A DNA stretch of 19,871 nt from Undivivens sp041652635 (GCA_041652635.1 JBAZGW010000022.1:1-19871); one strand, 5' to 3'. Shown: positions 6,042-14,425, counted from the stretch's first letter. Notes: generated by a model not told the origin, from the letters alone. Made by a program: numbers and translations.

Positions 6042-6659
6042 TCAATCGAAAAGCAGTTCCACCAGATTATCCGCCGCTTTTTCCATTTCCAGTATCTGGT
6101 TATTTACCGCCGCAACAAAGTAATTATACGCGATGAAGGCCGGCACTGCCGTGCATATTCCCGCCATCGCGGAGACCAGCGACTGCCAGATACCGGCGTA
6201 GATTTCCGCTGGATAAACCGGTTCCAACGCTGCCGCCCGCGAATGTATCCCATGAAAACAATAGATCATACCGGTCACCGTGCCGAGCATCCCCAGCAAA
6301 GGTGCCAGCTGAGAAACCGCCGACAATAAAGGCAAATACGATTCCAGCCTGGGGATCTCATAACGCGCCGCGTTCTCCATGGCCTCTTTCATTTCCTGAC
6401 GGTTCCTGTCAAATTTCAATATCCCTGCTTTAAGAATGGAAGCGATCGGGGCTAAGGGGATTTCACACGCCTCTAAGCCTTCCTTTATCCGGTTATGCCG
6501 TATATTCTCCGACACAGCGTTCAAAAGGAGGCTGTTCGCTCTGCGCATAGACCTTAATTGCCTGAATTTTACGATAATTATCGCGAATACGGTCACCGAA
6601 CAACACAGGATCGGCCACATTAAAGGCCCTCCGGAAACGAACAATGCCCATAAACTCAT
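6042..6659 (-). CDS. exbB: ExbB/TolQ/MotA-family proton channel homologue with altered pore residues
   Basis: 205-residue three-helix membrane protein of the ExbB/TolQ family. TM1 is about residues 12-31, followed by a cytoplasmic domain (35-105). TM2 carries APLLGMLGTVTGMIYCF (119-135), and TM3 carries GIWQSLVSAMAGICTAVPAF (156-175) then IAYNYF. The PLLGMLGTV and AVPAFIAYN blocks are diagnostic. The family consensus in TM3 is GI-x-EAL-x-x-TA-x-GL; E. coli Glu176 and Thr181 correspond by eye to Gln159 and Ala164, while Thr127 (E. coli Thr148) is kept. The start overlaps the TPR gene stop as ATGA. With ExbD and a TonB-like protein it should form an inner-membrane 5:2-type complex; what drives it is unclear. 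Confidence 0.9.
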   Translation of the reverse strand: MSLWALFVSGGPLMWPILCCSVTVFAIIIVKFRQLRSMRRANSLLLNAVSENIRHNRIKEGLEACEIPLAPIASILKAGILKFDRNRQEMKEAMENAARYEIPRLESYLPLLSAVSQLAPLLGMLGTVTGMIYCFHGIHSRAAALEPVYPAEIYAGIWQSLVSAMAGICTAVPAFIAYNYFVAAVNNQILEMEKAADNLVELLFD

Positions 6660-9202
6660 TCGTCAACCTTTCTTTTCTTGCCTTTCGCGGCAGTTTCTTC
6701 CGCGGCCAGTTCCTCCAGACGCTCCCGGGCGTATTTCGCCTCCGGGACCTGCATAGCGCTTATTTTTTCGTATATCTTCCCGGCTTCTTTAAAATCCTCT
6801 TTCACCTCATACAATCCTGCCACGCGCAGAAGGGCTTTGAGGGAAACCTCGCTCTCCGGATAAAACGCGTATATCTTCATGAACTCTTCGACGGCCTCTT
6901 CCTGCCTGCCCTGCGTCTGCAATATATCCGCCAGCTTAAAATGTATTTCCGGCATTTCCTTGAAAGAAACGCACTTCAATGCCTGCCTGTAACTCGAAAC
7001 CGCGTCTTCCTTATCGCCGGCAGAGAGATAAAGTTCCCCCATCCTGGGGAAAACCAGCCCCGACATATGCGGATAAACGGAAAGGATCTCTTTGTACACC
7101 TTCATCGCGGCTTCGGCCTTCCCCTGTTTGACATAAATATCGGCAACGGCCACGGAAGCGTTACCCGCCATATCCGATTTCCCTCCGGTGATCAGTTTCC
7201 GGAAATTTTCTATGGACTGATCATACCTGCCCGCTTCCTCGTCTATCGTCCCCATATAATAATACGATGAGGCCGCCAGGGGGCTTGAGGAGAAGTCGGA
7301 AGCCAGAGTATTAAAATACCTTCTTGAGACGACCAGATCGCCGTGCCGGTAATAATATTCCCCCAGCCACCAGATAATCTCCGGAGTAAGAGTGGAATCG
7401 GGATACTTTGAACGCAACAGGTTAAAACGCCTCATCGCCTCTTTCTCATCCCCCATTTGATAAAAACAATCCGCTATCTCATATTCGCATTTCTGCGCCA
7501 GAGCGGCATCCGAAGGGTATTGTTTCATTATGTCGCGAAAAACATCCTGGGCGTCCTTGAATTTGCCGAGATTGAAGAACGCCGATCCCAAAAGATACAA
7601 GGCATCCTGCCTGATCCCGCTGTCACGAAAACCGGAAAGAAAACCCCGCAGGACTTCTCCGGAAGAAACGTAGTCCTCTTTCTGGAAATATACCAACCCC
7701 AAAGCATATGAGATCTCATCGAGCAAAGTGGAAGAAGGATAATCGTTCCTCGCGATCTTGAAAGCCGTTACCGCGCCCTCGTAATCGGAAGCCTTCATCA
7801 ACGCCAGTCCGAGCTGATACTGCACATAATCGTTATAAACATTATCCGGATATTCTTTCAGGATCTTACGGTAGGTTTCGAAAGCCCTGGCATATTCTCC
7901 GGAATCCTGATAAGCGTCGCCTACCTGACAGAGCGCGCCGATCTTTACAAGATTGTCGTTGCTGGCGGCGGCGATACTGCTGAAAGCGCTGATCGCCTGC
8001 CTGAATTCCCCTTTTTTAAGCAACGACCAGGCCAAGCCATATTGAAGCTTATTCTTTACCTCGTCCGGCACCTGGGTATCGCGGAATTTCTTCAGGCCTT
8101 CCTCATAAACAACGGCCGATTCGCCGAAATGCGACATAGCGTATAACGCATCTCCCTTACCCAGATAAGACTGCGCCGCTATATTCTGTTCGGAGGAACG
8201 CGAAAGAAGTTCCCCGTAAATATTCAGGGCGTCATTATTCTTGCCGTATTCAGCGGCCAGCGCCGCTTTTCCCAGCAAAAGTATTTCCGTGTTCGGCCCA
8301 TCCAATTCCTCCACCCTCACCGCGGAGAAACTCTGCTGTGCCTTATCTTTATTCTTCAACTTAAGATAAGCCCATCCCGACCCCAGGTTCGCCAATGCCT
8401 GCATCTGCGCAGGAGCGTGCTCAGAAAGCACCGAAGAATAGCCGGCGCAGGCTTCCGCGTATTTACCCAGATAATAAAACGCCTCCGCCGCGTAATAATC
8501 CAGGTAAGCCGACTTACGATCATCCGCGGGATAAGTTTTACGATAAGAAGAGACATTATCGATCACTGCCTGATGGTCGCGCAGGTTATACAGGCACTCG
8601 ACGGCTTTAAAAGCCGCTTCTCCGCGCGTCGCGTCGTCAACGGATAGACGCTGGGAGGCAAGCGAGAACTGTTCCAACGCTTCTTTAAATCTGCGCTCCT
8701 CAAAAAAACACCATCCGAGAGAATACAAAGAAGCGCCATAATACCGGGAGGATTGATACTTATCCAAGACCATACGGTAATATTCCTGCGCCTTGGGGAA
8801 ATTCTTGCTTTTAAAGTGCGTTTCCCCTATCCAATAAAAGAGGGCGTCCTCCACGGGCTTGGAAAGCTGGGGATTGGCCGATAACGCTTCAAACCCGGAG
8901 AGAGCGTCTAAGTAACGCCCCTGATAAAAAAAACATTGCCCGGCCAGCAGTTCCGCTTCGGCTTTCTTTGGAGAAAAGGGATAATTCTGGTTGAACCTGG
9001 AAAGGAGATTCAGGCAGACGTCATAGAATCCGTCGTCGAAAGCCTTGCGCGCCACATAAAAGGTCTCGGATTCTTTCGCCTCGGCCCCGCGCGCCGCGGG
9101 TTGCTGCGGCCACGCTCTGCCGCAGACAACGGCAAGGAACAATACCGAGAGAAAAAACACGCTGGACGCCGAATTCTTACGCATGGAAAGCGGAATACGC
9201 AT
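6656..9202 (-). CDS. Secreted tetratricopeptide-repeat protein
   Basis: 848-residue protein consisting of a signal peptide (SSVFFLSVLFLAVVCGRAW) and about twenty TPR units from residue 45 to 835, for example AELLAGQCFFYQGRYLDALS, ALFYWIGETHFKSKNFPKAQ and IWWLGEYYYRHGDLVVSRRY. The layout resembles the periplasmic CpoB/YbgF and BamD-type repeat proteins, but much longer. The tail is basic (KGKKRKVDE). It heads the exbB-exbD-TonB-like-zinc-ribbon operon (ATGA overlap with exbB), like TPR proteins paired with Exb/Tol motors in gliding or envelope machines (for instance the Agl/Glt system of myxobacteria). Neither ATG 9202 nor ATG 9184 has a clear Shine-Dalgarno. A possible promoter (TTGAAA, 18 nt, TCTAAT) abuts ATG 9202, which would favour 9184. 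It is not a lipoprotein by the lipobox rule (AVVC). Confidence 0.85.
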   Translation of the reverse strand: MRIPLSMRKNSASSVFFLSVLFLAVVCGRAWPQQPAARGAEAKESETFYVARKAFDDGFYDVCLNLLSRFNQNYPFSPKKAEAELLAGQCFFYQGRYLDALSGFEALSANPQLSKPVEDALFYWIGETHFKSKNFPKAQEYYRMVLDKYQSSRYYGASLYSLGWCFFEERRFKEALEQFSLASQRLSVDDATRGEAAFKAVECLYNLRDHQAVIDNVSSYRKTYPADDRKSAYLDYYAAEAFYYLGKYAEACAGYSSVLSEHAPAQMQALANLGSGWAYLKLKNKDKAQQSFSAVRVEELDGPNTEILLLGKAALAAEYGKNNDALNIYGELLSRSSEQNIAAQSYLGKGDALYAMSHFGESAVVYEEGLKKFRDTQVPDEVKNKLQYGLAWSLLKKGEFRQAISAFSSIAAASNDNLVKIGALCQVGDAYQDSGEYARAFETYRKILKEYPDNVYNDYVQYQLGLALMKASDYEGAVTAFKIARNDYPSSTLLDEISYALGLVYFQKEDYVSSGEVLRGFLSGFRDSGIRQDALYLLGSAFFNLGKFKDAQDVFRDIMKQYPSDAALAQKCEYEIADCFYQMGDEKEAMRRFNLLRSKYPDSTLTPEIIWWLGEYYYRHGDLVVSRRYFNTLASDFSSSPLAASSYYYMGTIDEEAGRYDQSIENFRKLITGGKSDMAGNASVAVADIYVKQGKAEAAMKVYKEILSVYPHMSGLVFPRMGELYLSAGDKEDAVSSYRQALKCVSFKEMPEIHFKLADILQTQGRQEEAVEEFMKIYAFYPESEVSLKALLRVAGLYEVKEDFKEAGKIYEKISAMQVPEAKYARERLEELAAEETAAKGKKRKVDE

Positions 9203-9228
9203 ATTAGATAATATTCTATATCACTATT

Positions 9229-12024
9229 TCAAGACCGCCGCAACATTTTACCGAGAAAAACTCCCGTGTGGGAACGCGCATTCCCGGCTACTTCCTCAGG
9301 AGTGCCGCAGGCCACCACTTCCCCGCCGCCGTCCCCGCCTTCCGGGCCGAGATCGATTACATGATCGGCGTTCTTGATCACGTCCAGGTTATGCTCCACC
9401 ACAAGCACGGTATTTCCCTTATCCACCAGCCGCTGCAATACCGAGACCAATTTGGCCACATCCGCGAAATGTAGTCCGGTAGTCGGCTCATCCAGTATAT
9501 AAAACGTCCTTCCGGAAGAACGCCTGCTCAATTCAGCGGATAACTTCATCCTCTGCGCTTCTCCTCCGGAAAGAGTAGTGGCGGACTGTCCGAGTTGCAC
9601 ATATCCCAGGCCCACTTCATTAAGAGTAGTAAGCACATTCTTGATCCGCGGTATATTAGGAAAGAAATCCAGGGCTTCTTCCACCGTCATCTCCAGCACA
9701 TCAGCGATGGACTTCCCCTTATACTTGACCTCCAAAGTGGCCTCATTGAATCTTCTGCCGCCGCAGACATCGCACTTCAGATAAACATCCGGCAGGAAAT
9801 GCATTTCGATCTTTTTTATACCGTCCCCGGAACACGCCTCGCAGCGCCCTCCTTTGACGTTGAAAGAGAACCTCCCCGGCCGGTAACCGCGCATACGCGC
9901 TTCCGGCAGCCTGCTGAACACGCTCCGGATGTCGTCGAAGACGCCGGTATACGTACAGGGATTTGACCTGGGGGTCCTGCCGATCGGAGACTGGTCAACG
10001 ACCACTACTTTATCGATATGCTCGGCACCGTGAATAGCTTTATGCGCTCCCGGCTTTTCCTTCGCGCCGTGGAATATCCCGGCCAGCCCACGATAGAGGA
10101 TATCCTCCACCAGCGTGGATTTTCCGGAACCGGAAACCCCGGTCATACAAATAAAAACTCCCAACGGAAAATCGACGTCTATATTCTTGAGGTTATGTTC
10201 CCGCGCGCCCTTGACGCGCAAAAACTTTCCCCGGGAAAGTTTTCTGCGCCGGTCCGGGCAGGGGATCGACAATTCTCCGCGCAGATAACGGGCGGTCAGA
10301 GAAACGCGGTCATTAAGGAGTTCCAGCGGAGTGCCGGAAAAAACCACATTACCGCCGTGCCTGCCAGCTTCCGGCCCGAGATCGACGAGATAGTCGGCCG
10401 CGCGGATAGTCGCCTCATCATGCTCGACGACCACCAGGGTATTGCCAAGGTCGCGCAATGAAGAAAGCGTGGAGAGCAGTTTAACGTTATCCCGCTGATG
10501 CAGCCCGATACTCGGCTCATCGAGCACATACAACACTCCGGTAAGCCCGGAACCGACCTGGGTGGCCAGCCTTATCCGCTGAGCTTCCCCTCCGGAAAGC
10601 GTGGAACTTTTACGGTCGAGAGTAAGATAATCCAGCCCCACATCCAGGCAAAATTGCAGCCGTTTAAGGATCTCTTTCAACGGCTGCCTGGCGATGGCTC
10701 CTTCCTGTTCGTTAAGTTCCAGCCGCGAAAAAAAACCGATAGCTTCCCTTATCGTGAACCCGCAAACCTGGCTGATGTTCCTCTCTCCCACAAGAACAGA
10801 GAGGCTCTCCTTCTTCAGGCGCGCGCCGCCGCATTCCGGGCAAGGCTGACTGGACATAAAACGGGTGATCTCCTCTTTCAGATAATCATTGTCGCTTTTT
10901 GAGAATAACCTTGTCAGATGGGGGATAAGGCCTTCGAAAGGTTTGCCTCCGGCGCAGATCTCAGTTCCGTAAAGCAGCGCTTTGCGCACTTCGCGCGGAA
11001 GTTCATTGAAAGGCGTCTCCAGGCTAAAATCCATAGCGGAAGCGAGCTCCCGCAGCAGCCAGCGGTAATAAAGTATATATCCCCTGCCGCCCCTTTTCCA
11101 GGCCTCTATCGCCCCGCCGTCGATAGATTTGCTTTTATCGGGGATGATCAATTCAGGGTCGAATTCAAGTTTGATCCCCAGCCCGTTGCAGGCCGGACAG
11201 GCCCCATAAGGGGAATTGAAAGAAAAAGTCCTCGGTTCCATTTCCTGATAGCTGATGCGGCAATGCGCGCAGGCGTAATGCTGGCTGTATAAAGTATCCT
11301 TGCCTTCCGCGGGACGGTGTATGATCACCACGCCGTTGCCGATCTTAGAAGCGGTTTCCAGGGAATCGGTAAGCCGCGCCGATGTTTCCGGCTTGATCTT
11401 CAAACGGTCCACCACCACTTCTATCGTATGCAGTTTGTAACGGTCCAGGGGGACGGAAAAAGGCGCTTCATACACCTTGCCGTCCACCCTGATCCTGGAG
11501 AAACCGGATTTGCGCACCCGCTCCAGCACTTCTTTATATACGCCCTTTTTTCCGGTAACCACCGGAGCCAGGATATGGACCTCTTCTCCCGGACGCGAAG
11601 AAAAGAGTGTATTGACGATCTCCTGCACGGACTGGCTGCTGATCAACCTGCCGCACTTATAGCAATGCACTCTCCCGGCCCTGGCGAAAAGCACCCTTAA
11701 ATAATCGTATATCTCGGTCTGGGTGCCCACTGTGGAACGGGGATTACGGGAGGCGGTCTTTTGTTCTATCGCGATAGCCGGAGACAACCCCTGGATATCG
11801 TCTACATCGGGTTTCTGCAGCTGCTCGAGGAACTGGCGCGCGTAGGCAGACAGGCTCTCCACGTACCTGCGCTGGCCCTCGGCGTAGATAGTGTCAAAAG
11901 CAAGGCTGGATTTTCCCGAACCGGACAACCCGGTAAAAACGACAAGCTTGTTTTTAGGGATAGAGAGGCTGACGTTCTTCAAATTGTGTTCGCGCGCCCC
12001 CCGGATAACGATCTGGTTTTCCAT
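9229..12024 (-). CDS. uvrA: UvrA, excinuclease ABC subunit A
   Basis: 931-residue DNA-damage recognition ATPase of nucleotide excision repair, full length for the family. Seen in order: N-terminal Walker A GLSGSGKS (32-39); a CYKCG pair; the UvrB/DNA-binding insertion; zinc finger CAHC...CPAC; first signature LSGGEAQRIRLA and Walker B YVLDEPSIGLHQRD; second Walker A GVSGSGKS; C-terminal zinc finger CEAC...CDVC with GGRCEACSGDGIKKIEMHF; second signature LSGGEAQRMKLS and Walker B YILDEPTTGLHFAD. All catalytic motifs are intact. The start ATG at 12024 follows an AT-rich run with no Shine-Dalgarno, so initiation may be weak or leaderless. It lies 26 bp before the TPR gene. I saw no LexA-type box in the leader. 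Confidence 0.98.
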   Translation of the reverse strand: MENQIVIRGAREHNLKNVSLSIPKNKLVVFTGLSGSGKSSLAFDTIYAEGQRRYVESLSAYARQFLEQLQKPDVDDIQGLSPAIAIEQKTASRNPRSTVGTQTEIYDYLRVLFARAGRVHCYKCGRLISSQSVQEIVNTLFSSRPGEEVHILAPVVTGKKGVYKEVLERVRKSGFSRIRVDGKVYEAPFSVPLDRYKLHTIEVVVDRLKIKPETSARLTDSLETASKIGNGVVIIHRPAEGKDTLYSQHYACAHCRISYQEMEPRTFSFNSPYGACPACNGLGIKLEFDPELIIPDKSKSIDGGAIEAWKRGGRGYILYYRWLLRELASAMDFSLETPFNELPREVRKALLYGTEICAGGKPFEGLIPHLTRLFSKSDNDYLKEEITRFMSSQPCPECGGARLKKESLSVLVGERNISQVCGFTIREAIGFFSRLELNEQEGAIARQPLKEILKRLQFCLDVGLDYLTLDRKSSTLSGGEAQRIRLATQVGSGLTGVLYVLDEPSIGLHQRDNVKLLSTLSSLRDLGNTLVVVEHDEATIRAADYLVDLGPEAGRHGGNVVFSGTPLELLNDRVSLTARYLRGELSIPCPDRRRKLSRGKFLRVKGAREHNLKNIDVDFPLGVFICMTGVSGSGKSTLVEDILYRGLAGIFHGAKEKPGAHKAIHGAEHIDKVVVVDQSPIGRTPRSNPCTYTGVFDDIRSVFSRLPEARMRGYRPGRFSFNVKGGRCEACSGDGIKKIEMHFLPDVYLKCDVCGGRRFNEATLEVKYKGKSIADVLEMTVEEALDFFPNIPRIKNVLTTLNEVGLGYVQLGQSATTLSGGEAQRMKLSAELSRRSSGRTFYILDEPTTGLHFADVAKLVSVLQRLVDKGNTVLVVEHNLDVIKNADHVIDLGPEGGDGGGEVVACGTPEEVAGNARSHTGVFLGKMLRRS

Positions 12025-12080
12025 AATAAAAAATACGGATTAATGGAGCCCCACGGCTTGACAGCCGCAGTACCTTAAAA

Positions 12081-12262
12081 AACCCGGATTTTGCAATAGG
12101 ATCTGAGGAAAATGACCTAAATCTTTGACAGAATAAGGCCTGCGGGCAAAATCCCCGCAGACGTACTCAATGCAGTACGTTGAGGACGATTTTACGAGCA
12201 GAACGCAATTATGGCAATGAGTTAGAGACATTTTACCAAATTCCTATTGCAAATTCCGGGTT
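12081..12262. mobile_element. MITE-like inverted-repeat element (~182 bp)
   Basis: The termini 12081-12101 and 12242-12262 are inverted repeats, 20 of 21 bp identical (AACCCGGA-T/A-TTTGCAATAGGA). Weaker pairing continues inward (GG-AAAATG on the left, GGTAAAATG on the right). The interior holds two perfect 7-bp hairpins back to back: CTGCGGG-caaaatc-CCCGCAG (12140-12160) and ACGTACT-caatgc-AGTACGT (12161-12180). TTAAAA occurs at both edges (12075-12080 and 12261-12266), possibly a target duplication. It has no coding capacity. A non-mobile structured RNA or attenuator is the alternative. Confidence 0.5.
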
Positions 12263-12269
12263 AAAATGG

Positions 12270-12317
12270 AAAAAACGCGCACCGCCGCAAAGGGACGCCC
12301 CCGGGCAGCGATGCGCG
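12270..12317 (-). terminator. Possible intrinsic terminator after the small basic protein gene
   Basis: On the minus strand CGCGCA (12312-12317) can pair with TGCGCG (12276-12281), directly followed by a T6 run (12270-12275). The 30-nt GC-rich loop can fold further (GCAGCG/CGCTGC competes). The position 20-70 nt after the stop at 12339 fits. Confidence 0.4.
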
Positions 12318-12338
12318 CTGCATTACACTGCCGAAAAC

Positions 12339-12605
12339 TTACTTCTTTTTCTTACCGCCCTTCTTGACGGTTTTCTTCTTGGATCCGCCCCTGACCATTT
12401 TCGCGCAAGAGACATCGCCGTCCTTATCCACAAAATACAGGACGCCTACCTCTCTCTTGATGCCGATCTTGGCAACCTTCTTCGGGCTTCCGCCTTTTTT
12501 GCCTCCACGGGCCATTTTGGCGCAGGATACGTCGCCGTTCTTATCGACGTAATAGAGGTACCCCTTCTCGCGCTTCACCCCCACTTTCACTAATTTCTTC
12601 GCCAT
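12339..12605 (-). CDS. Small basic protein with two tandem 39-residue repeats
   Basis: 88-residue, strongly basic protein of unknown function. Two copies of one unit follow each other: residues 4-38 (LVKVGVKREKGYLYYVDKNG, then DVSCAKMARGG) and 43-77 (VAKIGIKREVGVLYFVDKDG, then DVSCAKMVRGG). The offset is 39, so Cys28 and Cys67 are equivalent. Each unit looks like a short beta structure (hydrophobic strand, D-K-x-G-D turn, strand) ending in RGGKK. The C-terminus is a Lys/Gly tail. The start is ATG 12605, with GGGGGTG 6 nt upstream; a GTG at 12614 would leave no room for that site. It lies 78 bp after nadX. The basic tail suggests nucleic-acid or ribosome binding; this is inference. A dedicated terminator may follow. 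Confidence 0.75.
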   Translation of the reverse strand: MAKKLVKVGVKREKGYLYYVDKNGDVSCAKMARGGKKGGSPKKVAKIGIKREVGVLYFVDKDGDVSCAKMVRGGSKKKTVKKGGKKKK

Positions 12606-12683
12606 TCGTTTCACCCCCTTTCATTATGCTGCCGCACTGGTTACGTTACATACCATCGTTTGACACGCACAAACCGTCCTTTA

Positions 12684-13541
12684 TCACGTGCCGATGCTTA
12701 TCGGACGGGCGATCTGCCTTAACACGGCCGCGGCGGCCAATACCGCCAGATAACTGGTCTTGGGATTATGCGGATGCGGAACGTTCTCCGTCCTTGAAGT
12801 GATCACGGCGGCATCGGATTCTATCCTGACCTCATGTATATTCTTTTTAACCCCGGGAGAAGCGATTATGCGCACCTTCGTCGCGCGCGCGCCTTTACCG
12901 GCAAGACTCAGGACGGCGGCCACGTTTATATTCTGGGGAAAAAACCGCACCGCGTCGTAAGCGCTGCCTTCAAAAAGCACGGTGTCTTTTTTTATGTTAC
13001 CCGCTTCGATATTCTTCCCGCGCAGATAAGCGACCCCGGAAAAAGAAGCGGGGTTCTTGATAGTCGTCAAGGTCACGCTTCTTATGCGGGCCCCCGCGGC
13101 CGCCTTAAGGGCGTCTATTCCGGCGAGCGCTCCGCTGGGCACAAAAATGCGCGCGCCCGAGGCTTCGGCCGCGCGCATCAACAAACCGGCTTTTTCCACT
13201 ATGCCGCCGACGCTCATGATCATCACGCTGCGCCCGCTCTTAAGGCATTTGCGCGCGATATCGTATGAAGCAAGCGCCGAAGCGGCCTCCACCACCAGAT
13301 CAGAGGCGTTTATCAATCCTGACAGATCGCTGGAGACGTCCGCTTTACCCGGAAGATTCAGGCGCCGCGCCAGGGCCAGAGCGCTTTCCCTGCGCAGATC
13401 GAATATAGCCGCAATACGCATTTCTTTCCCGAATTCTTTAAGGATGATCCCGGCGAGCGAGCCGCCGATGGCGCCGCAGCCGACGATCCCTATCTTGAGT
13501 TTTCGCCTTGAATTACTTTTTATCATCGCGGGATCGACCAT
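12684..13541 (-). CDS. nadX: L-aspartate dehydrogenase
   Basis: 285-residue NAD(P)-dependent dehydrogenase that oxidises L-aspartate to iminoaspartate, the substrate of quinolinate synthase in NAD synthesis. Seen: Rossmann motif KIGIVGCGAIGG (15-26), DLVVEAASALA, PSGALAGIDALKAA, the block FFPQNINVAAVLSLAG, NIHEVRIESDA (catalytic His region), and the C-terminal signature PHPHNPKTSYLAVLAAAAVL. Length is slightly above the usual 240-270 because of an N-terminal tail (MVDPAMIKSNSRRK). The start at 13541 overlaps the panC stop as TAATG with GGAAG upstream, so coupling with panC is likely. No nadA or nadC is visible here. Iminoaspartate supply for NAD is the family's known role; any link to beta-alanine for the neighbouring PanC is not supported. 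Confidence 0.9.
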   Translation of the reverse strand: MVDPAMIKSNSRRKLKIGIVGCGAIGGSLAGIILKEFGKEMRIAAIFDLRRESALALARRLNLPGKADVSSDLSGLINASDLVVEAASALASYDIARKCLKSGRSVMIMSVGGIVEKAGLLMRAAEASGARIFVPSGALAGIDALKAAAGARIRSVTLTTIKNPASFSGVAYLRGKNIEAGNIKKDTVLFEGSAYDAVRFFPQNINVAAVLSLAGKGARATKVRIIASPGVKKNIHEVRIESDAAVITSRTENVPHPHNPKTSYLAVLAAAAVLRQIARPISIGT

Positions 13542-14425
13542 TATTTCACTTCCAGGGTTGCGTTATCTATCAACCTTGTTTTACCGATACGCACAGCCAG
13601 CGCGGCCAGACATTTCCCCTTCTTTACGGACTTCAACGGTTCCATGGTCAGCGGATCGGCTATTTCGACATAATCTATCTTGGCCTGCGGGCAGGCGTTT
13701 ATCAGGCGTCTAGCGAACTCTTTGATCCTGACGGGATCGCGCTCTCCGGCCTTGATCAAGCGCGCGGTTTCACGCAGGCAACGGGAGAGACAAAGCGCCT
13801 GCTCTCTCTGCGGACGATCAAGATACTTATTGCGGGAACTTAAAGCAAGCCCGTCCGCGTCGCGCACTATAGGAAGGACGACTATCCGTACCGGCAGGTT
13901 AAGGTCCTCCGTCATTTTCTTTATTATCGCCGACTGCTGCGCGTCCTTGGCGCCGAAATAAGCGTTATGCGGAGAGACTATATTGAACAGTTTCAAGACA
14001 ACGGTGGCCACGCCTTTGAAATGCCCGGGACGGGAGCGCCCGCAGAGCCTGTCGCTTAAGCCGGCGACTTCCACAAAAGTGCGGTGTTCTCTGCCGTACA
14101 TCTCTTTCGCGCCGGGAGAGAAAACGGCGTCCACGCCTTCCCTGCGGCATAACCAGGAGTCTACGGCGGAGTTACGGGGATATTCACGAAAATCTTCACA
14201 AGGGCCGAACTGGAGCGGATTGACGAAAATACTGACCACCACCAGGTCATTATCCCTGCGCGCTCTTCTGATCAGGCTAAGGTGCCCGGCGTGGAGGGCG
14301 CCCATCGTCGGAACAAAACCTATTTTCTTGCCGCGGGCGCGGGCTTTACCGGAAAACCCGGACATCGCCTTTATACTGCCGATAATCTTCATCGTTCTTC
14401 TTCCCTCGTTGGAAGGATATTTCAT
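13541..14425 (-). CDS. panC: Pantothenate synthetase
   Basis: 294-residue cytoplasmic ligase joining pantoate and beta-alanine with ATP, the last step of vitamin B5 synthesis. Motifs: FVPTMGALHAGHLSLI with the HIGH-like H45/H48 pair, VVSIFVNPLQFGP, CGRSRPGHFKGVATVVLKLF (pantoate/adenylate site), YFGAKDAQQ, and SSRNKYL (KMSKS-like loop). The start at 14425 overlaps the folK stop as ATGA and has GGAG 7 nt upstream. ATG 14392 (MKIIGSIKAM) matches the family's usual N-terminus and could be the true start; the extra 11 residues are MKYPSNEGRRT. panB and panD are not in view. Confidence 0.96.
   Translation of the reverse strand: MKYPSNEGRRTMKIIGSIKAMSGFSGKARARGKKIGFVPTMGALHAGHLSLIRRARRDNDLVVVSIFVNPLQFGPCEDFREYPRNSAVDSWLCRREGVDAVFSPGAKEMYGREHRTFVEVAGLSDRLCGRSRPGHFKGVATVVLKLFNIVSPHNAYFGAKDAQQSAIIKKMTEDLNLPVRIVVLPIVRDADGLALSSRNKYLDRPQREQALCLSRCLRETARLIKAGERDPVRIKEFARRLINACPQAKIDYVEIADPLTMEPLKSVKKGKCLAALAVRIGKTRLIDNATLEVK

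Larger units (their letters stand above)
12025..12338. other. 314-bp non-coding region (uvrA leader, MITE-like element, terminator)
   Basis: No credible gene. It holds a putative terminator for the small basic protein (12270-12317), an inverted-repeat element (12081-12262) and a short hairpin CGGCT-tgac-AGCCG (12054-12067) in the uvrA leader. No convincing uvrA promoter was found. Confidence 0.65.

Noticed and set aside
6644..7270. 208-codon plus-strand open frame
   Set aside because: Antisense to the end of the TPR gene and exbB start; no recognisable domain or ribosome-binding site.
9095..9202. Lipoprotein signal in the TPR protein (AVVC) and in PilP (GGVC)
   Set aside because: Both have Val immediately before Cys, which does not fit the lipobox; ordinary signal peptide or anchor is more likely.
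12025..12080. SOS (LexA) box upstream of uvrA
   Set aside because: No palindrome of the known LexA types is present in the leader.
12606..12683. Promoter for the small basic protein (CATAAT at 12623-12628)
   Set aside because: No acceptable -35 at the right distance, and the transcript start would fall at the ribosome-binding site.
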